A stretch of 64,000 bases of DNA. Source: Actinophytocola sp036402745. GTDB taxonomy: Bacteria > Actinomycetota > Actinomycetes > Mycobacteriales > Pseudonocardiaceae. The first letter of the stretch is position 1. Each line of letters opens with the position of its first letter. The translations under genes were made by a program, and so were the position numbers. Positions 50,081 to 58,091 of the stretch are shown piece after piece. Below the pieces are notes generated by a model. It was not told the origin of the DNA and did not search any database. It saw nothing but the letters and a program-made list of their open reading frames with translations. Location: NCBI RefSeq assembly GCF_036402745.1, contig NZ_DASWSJ010000035.1, forward strand, positions 13,546-77,545, read 5' to 3'.

Positions 50081-50746
50081 ATGAGCGGTAGACGGATCTT
50101 TGCCGGATTTCTCCTGACTCTGCTGGCCACGGTGGTGGTCTCCGCGGGTGTCCAGCTCGCGTCGGCCGGGACGGCCGCGGCCGATCCGGCGTCGAGCGTG
50201 TGGGCGAAGCTGCGGATGTGCGAGGCGAGCGGCCGCTACGACATCGTCGCCGCGCACGGCGGTTACTACGGCGCCTACCAGTTCGACCTGTCGACGTGGC
50301 GCAGCGTCGGCGGCAGCGGCTACCCACACCGGGCGAGCCCGGCCGAGCAGGACTACCGGGCGCTCTACCTCTACCGGATGCGTGGCTGGCAGCCGTGGGC
50401 GTGCGCGCGCTCGCTCGGCCTGCGCGAGGACGGCGACGCGCGCAGCAAGAGGGTTCCGGCCCGGGCCGAGTCGGCCTACATCGGCGGTGGGGGCGGCGCG
50501 CCGCCCCCGAGCGGGACGCCGGCGTGGCCGGGCCGGGTCTTCGCGTACGGCGACTGCTCCCCGGACCTGCGGACCTGGCAGCTGCGGATGAACAAGTACG
50601 GCTACGCCTTCGAGGGCACCGGCTGCTACTACGCCGAGACGCGGACGGCGGTGCTCGCGCTGCAGCGGGCCAACGGCATCAAGGACTCCGGCCTGCTGGG
50701 CCCGAAGACGTGGGAGGCGGCGTGGACCGGCAAGCCGCCGCGCTGA
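50081..50746 (+). CDS. Resuscitation-promoting-factor-like protein with peptidoglycan-binding domain
   Basis: Secreted wall hydrolase of 221 residues. A signal peptide spans about 1-34 (cleavage near TAAA), then a transglycosylase-like Rpf domain (about 39-110; SVWAKLRMCEASGRYDI with catalytic Glu in CEASG, GGYYGAYQF, WQPWACARSLG). A Gly-rich linker (GGGGGAPPP) leads to a PG_binding_1 domain (about 150-215; LRTWQLRMNKYGY, TRTAVLALQRANGIKDSGLLGPKTW). Such proteins promote exit from dormancy and cell separation. GGAG precedes the ATG by 1 nt, a poor spacing. Confidence 0.9.
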   Translation: MSGRRIFAGFLLTLLATVVVSAGVQLASAGTAAADPASSVWAKLRMCEASGRYDIVAAHGGYYGAYQFDLSTWRSVGGSGYPHRASPAEQDYRALYLYRMRGWQPWACARSLGLREDGDARSKRVPARAESAYIGGGGGAPPPSGTPAWPGRVFAYGDCSPDLRTWQLRMNKYGYAFEGTGCYYAETRTAVLALQRANGIKDSGLLGPKTWEAAWTGKPPR

Positions 50747-50789
50747 GCGGCCCGCGCCGGACGCGGGCCGCCCAGCGGCGAAGGCCCGG

Positions 50790-51455
50790 CTACCGGTTAC
50801 CCCTGGTGTAGCGGCGGCCGAGCCAGACCGCGAAGCCGACGGTCGCGAGGCCGCCCAGGATCACCAGGCCGATCGGCAGCGCCGTGCCCGGCTGGTCGAC
50901 CGCGGCCTCGTGGGCCTTCGGCGCCACGCGGGGCGCGGTGCTCTCGCTCGGCGGCGCGGGGGCCGCTCCGGGGCCCGCCATGTCCGCGTTCGGCGCGGTG
51001 GGCGGGAAGGACGGCCGGATCGCGCCCCACTTGTACGGCGCCCGCGACCGCATCTGGCTCGGCGCGATCTCCACGCGGCCCGGCACGGTCACCGTGGCGA
51101 CGAGCGGGTCGGGCATGAGGATCCCGTGCTTCGAGCTGATCGTCCACGTGCCGTCGTGCGGGAAGCGGACCTCCGCGGCGTAGTGGGCCGGCGTCGTGGC
51201 CGGTATCCCGGCGAAGTCGAGCGTGTCACCCTTCTCGTCGGTGGCCACCAGCGCGGTCGGCCCGAGGTCGCCGCCCATGAACGGGTACGAGCCGTGCTGG
51301 AGGATCCAGTAGCCGAACGTGTACGTCACGCCCTGCTCGACCGTCGCCGGGGGCGGGTCCAGCAACGTCTCCTCCCAGTTGCCGGCCTGCGCGGTCGACG
51401 TGACCAGCAACCCGCTGGCCAGCACGGTCCCCAGCACCACCAGGATTCTCTTCAT
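50790..51455 (-). CDS. Exported YtkA/FixH-like domain protein with C-terminal anchor
   Basis: 221-residue surface protein with a signal peptide (about 1-24, cleavage near AQA), a beta-rich YtkA/FixH-like domain (about 25-125; PATVEQGVTYTFGYWIL, HYAAEVRFPHDGTWTISS), a Pro/Ala-rich linker and a C-terminal membrane helix (about 195-212) with a short basic tail. Function unknown; related domains sit in copper or redox gene sets. It is divergent from the ECF sigma gene 67 bp away, so the sigma factor may control it. Confidence 0.75.
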   Translation of the reverse strand: MKRILVVLGTVLASGLLVTSTAQAGNWEETLLDPPPATVEQGVTYTFGYWILQHGSYPFMGGDLGPTALVATDEKGDTLDFAGIPATTPAHYAAEVRFPHDGTWTISSKHGILMPDPLVATVTVPGRVEIAPSQMRSRAPYKWGAIRPSFPPTAPNADMAGPGAAPAPPSESTAPRVAPKAHEAAVDQPGTALPIGLVILGGLATVGFAVWLGRRYTRGNR

Positions 51456-51522
51456 GCCCTGACTACACCGCCGCGCCCGCGCCGGTTCCCGCGAGACGAG
51501 TGGAACCCGCGCCGGCCGGCCG

Positions 51523-52116
51523 GTGTACCAGGGGTGGTCGAGGAGGACACCGACGGACAACCAGACGACCGACGACGACGCGGTGGCACGGGCCCGCGCG
51601 GGCGACAGGGACGCGTACGCGCTCCTGGTCGCGCGCTACGCCGCGCTCGCACACCGGAGCGCCTACCTGCTCGGCGCCGGGGACGAGGCCGAGGACGTCG
51701 TGCAGGAGGCGTTCGTGAAGGCATACCGCGGGCTCGGGTCCTTCCGGGCCGGGGCGCCCTTCCGGCCGTGGCTGCTGCGGATCGTCGCCAACGAGACCAG
51801 CAACCTGCACCGCGGCGTGCGCCGGCGGCGCTCGCTGGAGCTGCGGCTGGCCGAGCCGGACGTCGACCCGGTCGAGCCGGAGCGCGAGGCCGTCGCCGCG
51901 GACGCGCGGGCGCGGGTGCTGGCCGCGGTCAACGCGTTGTCCTACCGGGACCGTCAGGTGCTGACCTGCCGGTACTTCCTCGACCTGTCCGAGGCGGAGA
52001 CCGCCGAGGTGCTCGCGTGGCCGCGCGGCTCGGTGAAGTCGCGGCTGTCCCGGGCCATCGTGAAGCTGCGCCGGTCGCTGCCGGCCAGGCTCGTGGAGGA
52101 GGTGGCCCATGACTGA
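51523..52116 (+). CDS. ECF-family RNA polymerase sigma factor
   Basis: 197-residue sigma factor with region 2 (about 35-105; AYALLVARYAALAHRSAYLLGAGDEAEDVVQEAF, with -10 recognition near RFRPWLLRIVAN type core) and region 4 (about 130-185; ALSYRDRQVLTCRYFLDLSEAETAEVL, WPRGSVKSRLSRAI). Start uncertain: GTG 51523 is used; the next in-frame GTG is at 51583. The stop overlaps the downstream gene by 8 bp, whose product is probably its membrane regulator. Target promoters unknown. Confidence 0.88.
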   Translation: MYQGWSRRTPTDNQTTDDDAVARARAGDRDAYALLVARYAALAHRSAYLLGAGDEAEDVVQEAFVKAYRGLGSFRAGAPFRPWLLRIVANETSNLHRGVRRRRSLELRLAEPDVDPVEPEREAVAADARARVLAAVNALSYRDRQVLTCRYFLDLSEAETAEVLAWPRGSVKSRLSRAIVKLRRSLPARLVEEVAHD

Positions 52117-52852
52117 CGACGTCGGTGAGATCGAGGCCGCCCTGCGCGAGCTCGGCGTCCGGCTCGACGTGCCGCCGCCCCCGGCCGACCACGTCACGGC
52201 GGTGCTGGACCGGCTCGACGAGCCCGCCCCCGCCCCGCCGGCCCGCCTGCTGCCCAAGCTCGTCGCCGCGGCGGTGGCGCTGCTGGTCGCGCTCGCCGTG
52301 GCGATGACCGTGTCGCCGACCGTGCGCGCGGCCGTGCTCGACTTCCTGCGCATCGGCGGGGTCGAGGTGCACTACGAGCGGCCGCCGGTGCGGCCGACGA
52401 CCTCGGACGTCCTGCAGCCGGGGGAGCACGCCGCGACGCTCGGGCAGGCCCGCGCGGCGGTCCGGTTCCCGGTGCGGGTGCCGTCGGCGCTCGGCGACCC
52501 CGACACGGTCCGGCTGATCGACAACTCCCCGCCGGACGGCACGCCGCCGCGGGTGGTGTCGCTGCACTACCCGGGCGTGCGGGTGGACGAGTTCGACGGG
52601 CGGATCTCGCCGGTCTTCGAGAAGTTCATCCAGGCCGAGGACGTGGTCCGCGTCAAGGTCGACGGCGCCGACGGGGTGTGGATCCCGCGCCCGCACCCGG
52701 TGATCTACGTCGACCGGGCCGGCACGATCCACGAGGAGGCCGCCCGGCTGTCCGCGAAGACCCTGATCTGGGAGAAGGACGGCATCACCTATCGCGTGGA
52801 GGGCGACCTCACCCGCGCGGAGGCCGTCCGCATCGCGGAGTCGCTTCGCTAG
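52109..52852 (+). CDS. Membrane protein co-translated with the ECF sigma factor, probable anti-sigma
   Basis: 247-residue single-pass protein: ~50 cytoplasmic residues, one helix (about 50-68), and ~175 external residues with no known domain, vaguely DUF4367-like. The N-terminal segment is short for a classical zinc anti-sigma and has no HxxxCxxC, so the mode of sigma control is unknown. Co-translation with the sigma gene (8-bp overlap) is the main argument for an anti-sigma role. Confidence 0.72.
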   Translation: MTDDVGEIEAALRELGVRLDVPPPPADHVTAVLDRLDEPAPAPPARLLPKLVAAAVALLVALAVAMTVSPTVRAAVLDFLRIGGVEVHYERPPVRPTTSDVLQPGEHAATLGQARAAVRFPVRVPSALGDPDTVRLIDNSPPDGTPPRVVSLHYPGVRVDEFDGRISPVFEKFIQAEDVVRVKVDGADGVWIPRPHPVIYVDRAGTIHEEAARLSAKTLIWEKDGITYRVEGDLTRAEAVRIAESLR

Positions 52853-53161
52853 TGTCCCGCACCGGAGGGGTCATGGGCACGGCCGATCTCGTCGTGGTGG
52901 GCGCGGGCGGCCTGGTCCCAAGGCCTGTCTCGTAGATCATCGTGCGAAGTCCTGCGCCGACTACGCCGACTACCGGAACCTCAGGGGACCGTGACGGCAC
53001 CCAGCCACCACCCACCTCGACACCCGCACCATTCGCTGGAACGCAACGCACACTTTTAATCCCGGGGAGGCGGACTAGTGACGGCACCCAGCCACCACCC
53101 ACCTCGACACCCGCACCAGTCGCCGGGACGCAACGCACACTTTAAATCCCGGGGAGGCGGA
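52853..53161. other. 309-bp gene-poor region with broken gene start and direct repeats
   Basis: Between the sigma-linked gene and the phosphodiesterase stop there is no intact gene. It contains the truncated flavoprotein start and two 87-bp repeats. Open frames crossing it are repetitive artefacts. Confidence 0.7.
52873..52935 (+). pseudogene. Truncated start of a flavin-dependent oxidoreductase
   Basis: Frame of 20 codons with a good ribosome binding site (GGAGGGG 4 nt before the ATG). The product begins MGTADLVVVGAGGL, the start of an FAD-binding Rossmann fold (GxGxxG), then ends abruptly. The sequence after it (AAGGCCTGTCTCGTAGATC) does not continue the fold. Read as the surviving 5' end of a gene cut by a rearrangement. 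Confidence 0.5.
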
Positions 53162-53164
53162 CTA
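52991..53164. repeat. Two tandem 87-bp direct repeats
   Basis: Unit 1 covers 52991-53077 and unit 2 covers 53078-53164, with about four differences between them. Each begins GTGACGGCACCCAG and ends GAGGCGGACTA, and carries an AT tract (TTTTAAT/TTTAAAT) within otherwise GC-rich DNA. The end of unit 2 includes the stop codon of the phosphodiesterase gene, so unit 1 looks like a copy of that gene's immediate downstream sequence, or a dispersed element duplicated in place. Confidence 0.85.
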
Positions 53165-53941
53165 GGCGGCTGCCCACAGGCCTCGCTCGCGCAGCACGTC
53201 CCGCAGCACGCCCGGGCGGTCGGTCATCAGGCCGTCCACGCCGAGGTCGATGAGCTCGTGCATCTGGGCGGGCTCGTCGACGGTCCACACGTGCACCTCG
53301 ATGCCGCGTCGCCGGGCCACCGTGATGAGCCGCTTGTCGACGACCTTGAGCCGGCCGTGCTGGACCGGGACCTGGGCGATCCGCTGGTGGCCACGCCGGC
53401 GCAGCACCCACGGGGGGAGCCGGCCCGACGCCCACAGCCGCGCGATGGCCCGGGTGCCCATCGAGGTCAGCACGTTGTCGCCGGCGAAGCGGCGCACCCG
53501 CTCCAGCCGGGCCTCCGAGAACGACGCCACGCACACCCGGTGCAGCGCGTTGGCCCGGCGCAGCGTGTCGATCAGCGGCTGGATGGCCGACTCGGCCTTG
53601 ACGTCGATGTTCAGCAGCGCGTCCGGCAGCTCCTCGAGCACGTCCTCCAGCCGGCTCACCGGCTCGCGGCCGGCGATCTTGGCCCGGCGCACCGACGCCC
53701 ACGGCAGCCGTGCGACCACGCCGCTCGCGTCGGTGGTGCGGTCGAGGACAGGGTCGTGGTGCACGACGACCACGCCGTCCTTCGTCGCGTGGACGTCGGT
53801 CTCCAGGTACTGGTAACCCTCGCGCACGGCGCGGCGGAACGCCGACAGCGAGTTCTCCATCCCGGCCAGGTCGTCGTAGTGCCAGCCGCGGTGGACGAAC
53901 GCGCGCGGGTACGGTCCGGCGAGAAACGCGTGGTCGTGCAC
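53162..53941 (-). CDS. Glycerophosphodiester phosphodiesterase
   Basis: Hydrolyses glycerophosphodiesters to glycerol-3-phosphate and alcohols. 259 residues, cytoplasmic (no signal peptide). The GDPD motifs are present: FVHRGWHYDDLAGMENSLSAFRRAV at about 14-38 (catalytic His and Glu-Asn), YLETDVHATKDGVVVVHHDPVLDRTT at about 44-69 (Glu-Asp metal ligands and second His), and VHVWTVDEPAQM at about 218. The GTG at 53941 is 7 nt after CAGACT. Divergent from the zinc-finger gene. Confidence 0.9.
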   Translation of the reverse strand: MHDHAFLAGPYPRAFVHRGWHYDDLAGMENSLSAFRRAVREGYQYLETDVHATKDGVVVVHHDPVLDRTTDASGVVARLPWASVRRAKIAGREPVSRLEDVLEELPDALLNIDVKAESAIQPLIDTLRRANALHRVCVASFSEARLERVRRFAGDNVLTSMGTRAIARLWASGRLPPWVLRRRGHQRIAQVPVQHGRLKVVDKRLITVARRRGIEVHVWTVDEPAQMHELIDLGVDGLMTDRPGVLRDVLRERGLWAAA

Positions 53942-54008
53942 GCTGTCGAGTCTGCCAAAACGGCGTGGCGGGTGGGTGCACGAATCGTGGCGAGATAGCG
54001 TCGGGCAC

Positions 54009-54395
54009 ATGGCGCCCCCGACCGACTACTCCGTTCGGCCTACGATGACGGCACCGGAACGGCTCAAATCCCGCACCGAACCTCGGCACTGCGGATGGTG
54101 CGGTTTACGCCTCCCGGACGACGGCCGGGTGGGCCGGCCCCGCCGGTATTGCACGCAATCCTGCAGGCAGCGGGCTTACGAGCGACGTTCGGCGGTACAG
54201 CGCGGTGGCCTGCCGGAGGACGCCGTGGTGCTCTCGGCGGCCGAACTGGCGGACTTGCAGGACCGGCTGTTCCAGCTACGCTGCGCAGCCGAGGACGTGG
54301 TGACCGCCGCCGATGACGGGGCTGCGCCCGGGGAGCTGAAGGACCTCGCGGCTCGGGTCGTTCGGAGTGCTCACGGGCTGGAGCGGCTGCGCTGA
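54009..54395 (+). CDS. Small zinc-finger protein
   Basis: 128-residue protein with a Cys4 zinc site: CGWCGLRL and, 15 residues on, RRYCTQSCRQRAYERR (about residues 27-57), then a helical C-terminal half rich in Leu/Ala/Glu that could be a coiled coil. The YCxxxCRQRAY pattern resembles the finger of CGNR proteins and is probably DNA-binding. ATG 54009 is 7 nt after TAGCGT (leaderless); ATG 54045 is an alternative. No partner gene. Confidence 0.72.
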   Translation: MAPPTDYSVRPTMTAPERLKSRTEPRHCGWCGLRLPDDGRVGRPRRYCTQSCRQRAYERRSAVQRGGLPEDAVVLSAAELADLQDRLFQLRCAAEDVVTAADDGAAPGELKDLAARVVRSAHGLERLR

Positions 54396-54455
54396 GGCGG
54401 GTCTGTCGACTACCCTTCGTGCCCAGTTGCCACATCAACCAATCGAGGCGTTCCG

Positions 54456-56183
54456 ATGAGCACCGACAGCACCTCGCGTGCGGAGGTGCTGACGGCCGTG
54501 CTCGACGCCGTTCTCGAGGCTACGGACACCGCCTTCGCGGTCACCGACCCGAGTGGCCGGGTGCGCTGGGCCAACCGCGCGATGACCGAGCTCCTCGACC
54601 TCACCGTCGAGCAGGCCACGGGCCGGTCCTTACCGGCGCTGCTCGCCGGCGCCCCCGACGAGCCCCATGACGGGGTGGTGATCTCGCTCGCCACCGCGGA
54701 CGGCGGGCACCGGTGGCTCGAGGTGCGCTGTAGCGCGCTGGCTGGTGAGCAGCTGCTCTACCAGGCCTCCGACGTCAGCCGCTGGCGGGAGCGCACGCTC
54801 GACCCCGAGCAGCGTGGGGAGTTCCACGCCGAGCTCGGCCGGCTCGCCGACGAGGACCCGCTCACGGGCCTGCTCAACCGCCGCGCGCTCACCAGGGAGC
54901 TCGAGCGCATGCTGGCCCTCGGCGGGACGGGTGCGCTGCTGCTGCTCGACCTCGACAACTTCAAGGACATCAACGACCTGCGCGGCCACCCGGCCGGCGA
55001 CCGGGTGATGTGCACGCTGGCCGACGCGCTGCGCGAGCGGCTCGGCACCGGCAACGGGAACGGCGCCGGCCACACGCTGGGCCGGCTCGGCGGCGACGAG
55101 TTCGCCGTCGTGCTCGCCGACACCGACGAGCGGTCCGCGGTCGAGGTGGCCGACGGGCTGCGCAACGCCGTCGCCACGATCCCGCTCATCGGCGCGGGCG
55201 GCACCACCCGGGTCACGGTCAGCGCCGGCGTGGCCGAGTTCCGCGCCGGCGACAGCTGGCAGGCCGTCCTCGCCAACGCCGACCTCGCGCTGCACGCCTC
55301 CAAGGCGGCCGGCCGCAACCGGGTCACCGTCTACGAGCAGGGCCACTACACCGACACGGCGATGCGGGTGACCGTGCTGGACCGGGTGCGCGACGCGCTC
55401 GCCAACGGCGGGTTCGCGCTGCACGCGATGCCGATGGTGAAGCTCGGCAGCAACCGGGTCGTGGGCCACGAACTGCTCCTGCGCCTGGAGGACGGCCGCG
55501 AGCCCTACCTCGGCCCGGGCGAGTTCCTGCCCGCCGCCGAGCGCAGCGACCTCGTGTTCGACATCGACCGCTGGGTCATCGGCACCGCGATCGACACGCT
55601 CGTCGCGCACCCGTACCCGGGCCTGCGGTTCAACGTCAACGTGTCCGGCCGGACGCTGGAGGACGAGGACTTCGGCGACTTCGTGCTCGACCGGCTCACC
55701 GCCGCGGGGGTGGCGCCGGGCCGGCTCGGCTTCGAGATCACCGAGACCGCCGCGGTCACCAACCTCAACGCCGCGCGCACGCTCGCGCAGCGGCTGCGGG
55801 CCAGCGGCTGCCGGATCTCGCTGGACGACTTCGGCGCGGGCTTCGGCTCGTTCGTCCACCTCAAGCAGCTGCCCATCACCGGGGTGAAGATCGACGGCGA
55901 GTTCATCCGCGGCATCGACTATGGCAGCCGGGACACCGTGCTGGTGCAGGGAATCGTGGACATCGCCCGCGGGCTCGGCATCTCCGTGGTGGCCGAGTGG
56001 GTCGAGCGGGCCAGCCAGGTCGACGCGCTGGCCCGGCTCGGCGTGCGCGTGGCGCAGGGCTTCCACCTCGGCAAGCCGGCGCCGCTGAGCGAGCTGCTGG
56101 CCCGCCCGCACGCCGCGTGGGTGCGCCGCCCGCGGGTGATGCCGCGGCCGATCGAGGAGCCGGCCACCGAGAACACGCCCTGA
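54456..56183 (+). CDS. PAS-GGDEF-EAL cyclic-di-GMP signalling protein
   Basis: 575-residue soluble protein: PAS domain (about 10-110), a GGDEF domain (about 120-290; LADEDPLTGLLNRRALT, LGGDEFAVV at about 210) and an EAL domain (about 305-560). The GGDEF catalytic core is intact, so it can probably make c-di-GMP. The EAL signature is ELLLR instead of EALLR, and the catalytic DDFGAG and KIDGEF motifs remain, so phosphodiesterase activity is uncertain. One TTA codon at 54630. It may sense a small ligand or redox state through PAS. Confidence 0.9.
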   Translation: MSTDSTSRAEVLTAVLDAVLEATDTAFAVTDPSGRVRWANRAMTELLDLTVEQATGRSLPALLAGAPDEPHDGVVISLATADGGHRWLEVRCSALAGEQLLYQASDVSRWRERTLDPEQRGEFHAELGRLADEDPLTGLLNRRALTRELERMLALGGTGALLLLDLDNFKDINDLRGHPAGDRVMCTLADALRERLGTGNGNGAGHTLGRLGGDEFAVVLADTDERSAVEVADGLRNAVATIPLIGAGGTTRVTVSAGVAEFRAGDSWQAVLANADLALHASKAAGRNRVTVYEQGHYTDTAMRVTVLDRVRDALANGGFALHAMPMVKLGSNRVVGHELLLRLEDGREPYLGPGEFLPAAERSDLVFDIDRWVIGTAIDTLVAHPYPGLRFNVNVSGRTLEDEDFGDFVLDRLTAAGVAPGRLGFEITETAAVTNLNAARTLAQRLRASGCRISLDDFGAGFGSFVHLKQLPITGVKIDGEFIRGIDYGSRDTVLVQGIVDIARGLGISVVAEWVERASQVDALARLGVRVAQGFHLGKPAPLSELLARPHAAWVRRPRVMPRPIEEPATENTP

Positions 56184-56299
56184 GGGGCCACAGCAATACT
56201 CAACCGTCGCTTGAGCCGGCCGGGTGATTATGGGATCACCGGCCCCGCGAACGAGCCCGGGGCGCGACCAGATTCTCACCGAGGCAGCGGCGGTGTGCG

Positions 56300-56497
56300 A
56301 TGTCCCAGTCGATAGCGAAGTCAGACAGCAGCGCGGAGATCAGTGGGTTGCAGATCTGCATCCAGAACACCGACGCGCAGATCGACGCCGCCCTCGACTC
56401 GGGTGACCGGCGCGCGTTCCGCGTGTGGTGCCTGCGCCGCGCGTCGTTGATCGCGCGCGTCGAGCGGGTCCTGGTCGAGGCCGCGATGGCGGCCTGA
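56300..56497 (+). CDS. Small helical protein of unknown function (65 aa)
   Basis: A 65-residue, probably all-helical protein (LQICIQNTDAQIDAALDSGDRRAFRVWC, then RASLIARVERVLVEAAMAA). No family recognised. The start ATG 56300 has GGCAGCGGCGG upstream but no clear ribosome binding site. A true intrinsic terminator follows 46 bp after the stop, supporting an expressed unit. The 116 bp between it and the GGDEF gene show nothing else. Confidence 0.6.
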   Translation: MSQSIAKSDSSAEISGLQICIQNTDAQIDAALDSGDRRAFRVWCLRRASLIARVERVLVEAAMAA

Positions 56498-56542
56498 GCC
56501 GTTCCCGAGGAACGCTCCACCACAACTCTTCTCTCACCGCGC

Positions 56543-56573
56543 ACCGGCAGCCCTCCATGGCTGCCGGTTTTTT
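56543..56573 (+). terminator. Intrinsic terminator with T-tract
   Basis: ACCGGCAGCC and GGCTGCCGGT (10-bp perfect arms) around CTCCAT, followed by six Ts. A textbook rho-independent terminator, rare in so GC-rich a genome. It separates the small-protein unit from the lipid operon. Confidence 0.9.
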
Positions 56574-56817
56574 GGTTCGAGAATTCCGCGAGTCATTCTC
56601 GTGGTCGAGAACTTGCAGGTCAAGAGCTGTTAATCTCGCCTCGAGTAAATAGCTGAAGGGTCGGCGCGAGTCGTTCTCGACCGCGCCACCGGTGCTCCTT
56701 CGTGCCAATCGTCAGCGGGTTGAATGTGGTTCGAGAACTCGCTCGGCTGCTCATTTCCGGCGGTATGTTCGCGACGTTCCGTCCCGATATTCCGCCGAAT
56801 TCATGAGGTGCGAAGAA
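56574..56817 (+). promoter_or_regulatory. AT-richer leader of the lipid operon with repeated GGTTCGAGAA-type motifs
   Basis: No gene in these ~244 bp. GGTTCGAGAA occurs at 56574-56583 and 56728-56737, GGTCGAGAACT at 56603-56613, and the inverted form TCGTTCTCGACC at 56671-56682; TTCTCG-TGGT-CGAGAA (about 56596-56611) makes an inverted pair. The spacing suggests several sites for one dimeric regulator ahead of the operon promoter. No matching regulator gene lies in the window. Confidence 0.55.
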
Positions 56818-57066
56818 ATGATCACCATTGAGGAGATGGCCGGCCTGATCCGGCAGGAGATGCGCGGCAAGCTGCCCAAGGACGTGGAGATCGACGAGTC
56901 GACGCGGCTGGACGAGCTGGGCCTGTCCAGCCTCCAGGTGTCGGAGATCGTCTTCACCCTCGAGGACGAGCACGGCGTCGAGTTCGACCCGGCCAAGGCC
57001 GCGGACGCGCAGACCCTGGGGGACCTGCTGGCCCTGGGCAACGAAGCGGTGCTGGAAGTCAGCTGA
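56818..57066 (+). CDS. Acyl carrier protein
   Basis: 82-residue carrier protein. Phosphopantetheine Ser is in the ELGLSSLQVSEI block (LDELGLSSLQ, about residue 40; the family DSL is LSS here). Acidic four-helix features and the FTLEDEHGVEF helix 3 are normal. It starts a seven-gene, same-strand operon. Two ATGs (56803, 56818): the second is chosen for a GAGG 9 nt upstream and family N-terminus. It should hold the acyl chain loaded by the fatty-acyl-AMP ligase and processed by the desaturase. Confidence 0.88.
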   Translation: MITIEEMAGLIRQEMRGKLPKDVEIDESTRLDELGLSSLQVSEIVFTLEDEHGVEFDPAKAADAQTLGDLLALGNEAVLEVS

Positions 57067-57104
57067 CCGGTCACCCGCATGTCGAGGAAACAAGGAGTCA
57101 GCCC

Positions 57105-58091
57105 ATGGATGGGCGCGAGCACTATGCCTTCATTCTGATCTCGGCCCTGCTGCCGCTCGCCGGTGTCGTGGCCGCGGTCGCGCTGCTGTGGAACCGGCTG
57201 GTCGGCCCGTCCGACCTGATCGTGTTCGGGATCATGTACGTCGTCGCCGGGCTCGGCGTGTCCACCGGCTACCACCGGCTGCTGGCACACCGGGCGTTCA
57301 AGACCACCCGCCCGCTGCGGATCTTCTTCGCCTCGGCCGGCGCGGTCGCCGGCCAGGGCCCGCCGGTCATCTGGGTCGCCCACCACCGCCGCCACCACCG
57401 GGTGGCCGACAAGCCGGGCGACCCGCACAGCCCGTACTCCGACGAGGAGCCGGGCATCAAGGGTGCGCTCAAGGGACTGTGGCACGCGCACATGGGCTGG
57501 CTCTTCGACCGGGGCCTGTCCTCGGACCCGATGCGCTACTGCCCGGACATCCTGCGGGACAAGGACATGCGCTTCATCTCGAAGCACTTCGTCTGGTTCG
57601 TCACCGGCGGGGTCGTGCTGCCGGGCCTGCTCGGCCTCGCGCTGACCGGCACGCTGTTCGGCGCCATGACCGGGGCGCTGTGGGGCGGGTTCGTGCGGTT
57701 CTTCGTCGCCAACCACATCACCTACGCGGTGAACTCGATCGGCCACTACTTCGGCCGGCGCCGGTTCGCCACCCCGGACGAGTCCCGCAACGTCGGCTGG
57801 CTCGCGCTGTTCTCCTTCGGCGAGGCGTGGCACAACAACCACCACGCGTTCCCGCGCTCGGCGAGCCACGGCATGCGCTGGTACGAGCTCGACATCAGCG
57901 CGATGATCATCCGGACGCTGGAGAAGCTCGGCCTCGCCACCAACGTCATCCGCATCGACCGGGAGCGGCAGGAGCAGAAGGCGCTCGCCTGGGAGAAGCT
58001 CGGCGGCGGCCGGCACGCCCGGTCCGACCCGGACAAGCCGCTGGCGCTGCGGTCCCGCGCGTCCGCGGTCGGGATCGTAGATGTCGAGTGA
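57105..58091 (+). CDS. Membrane fatty-acyl desaturase (delta-9 type)
   Basis: Di-iron integral-membrane desaturase, 328 residues. Three His boxes: HRLLAH (about 57-62), HRRHH (about 94-98) and HNNHH (about 244-248), with four hydrophobic helices. This pattern belongs to acyl-CoA delta-9 and to the JamB/acetylenase-type desaturases. Next to an ACP and a FAAL, it probably acts on an ACP-bound acyl chain, introducing a double or triple bond. GGAG precedes the ATG by 7 nt. Its stop overlaps the next ATG by 11 bp. Confidence 0.88.
   Translation: MDGREHYAFILISALLPLAGVVAAVALLWNRLVGPSDLIVFGIMYVVAGLGVSTGYHRLLAHRAFKTTRPLRIFFASAGAVAGQGPPVIWVAHHRRHHRVADKPGDPHSPYSDEEPGIKGALKGLWHAHMGWLFDRGLSSDPMRYCPDILRDKDMRFISKHFVWFVTGGVVLPGLLGLALTGTLFGAMTGALWGGFVRFFVANHITYAVNSIGHYFGRRRFATPDESRNVGWLALFSFGEAWHNNHHAFPRSASHGMRWYELDISAMIIRTLEKLGLATNVIRIDRERQEQKALAWEKLGGGRHARSDPDKPLALRSRASAVGIVDVE

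Noticed and set aside
52942..53145. Plus-strand frame with repeated GTQPPPTSTPAP peptide
   Set aside because: Produced by the 87-bp DNA repeats; no start signal or conserved domain.
53976..54089. Alternative upstream starts for the phosphodiesterase and zinc-finger genes that would overlap each other
   Set aside because: The divergent starts at 53941 and 54009 both have properly spaced -10 elements, so the longer overlapping forms are unlikely.
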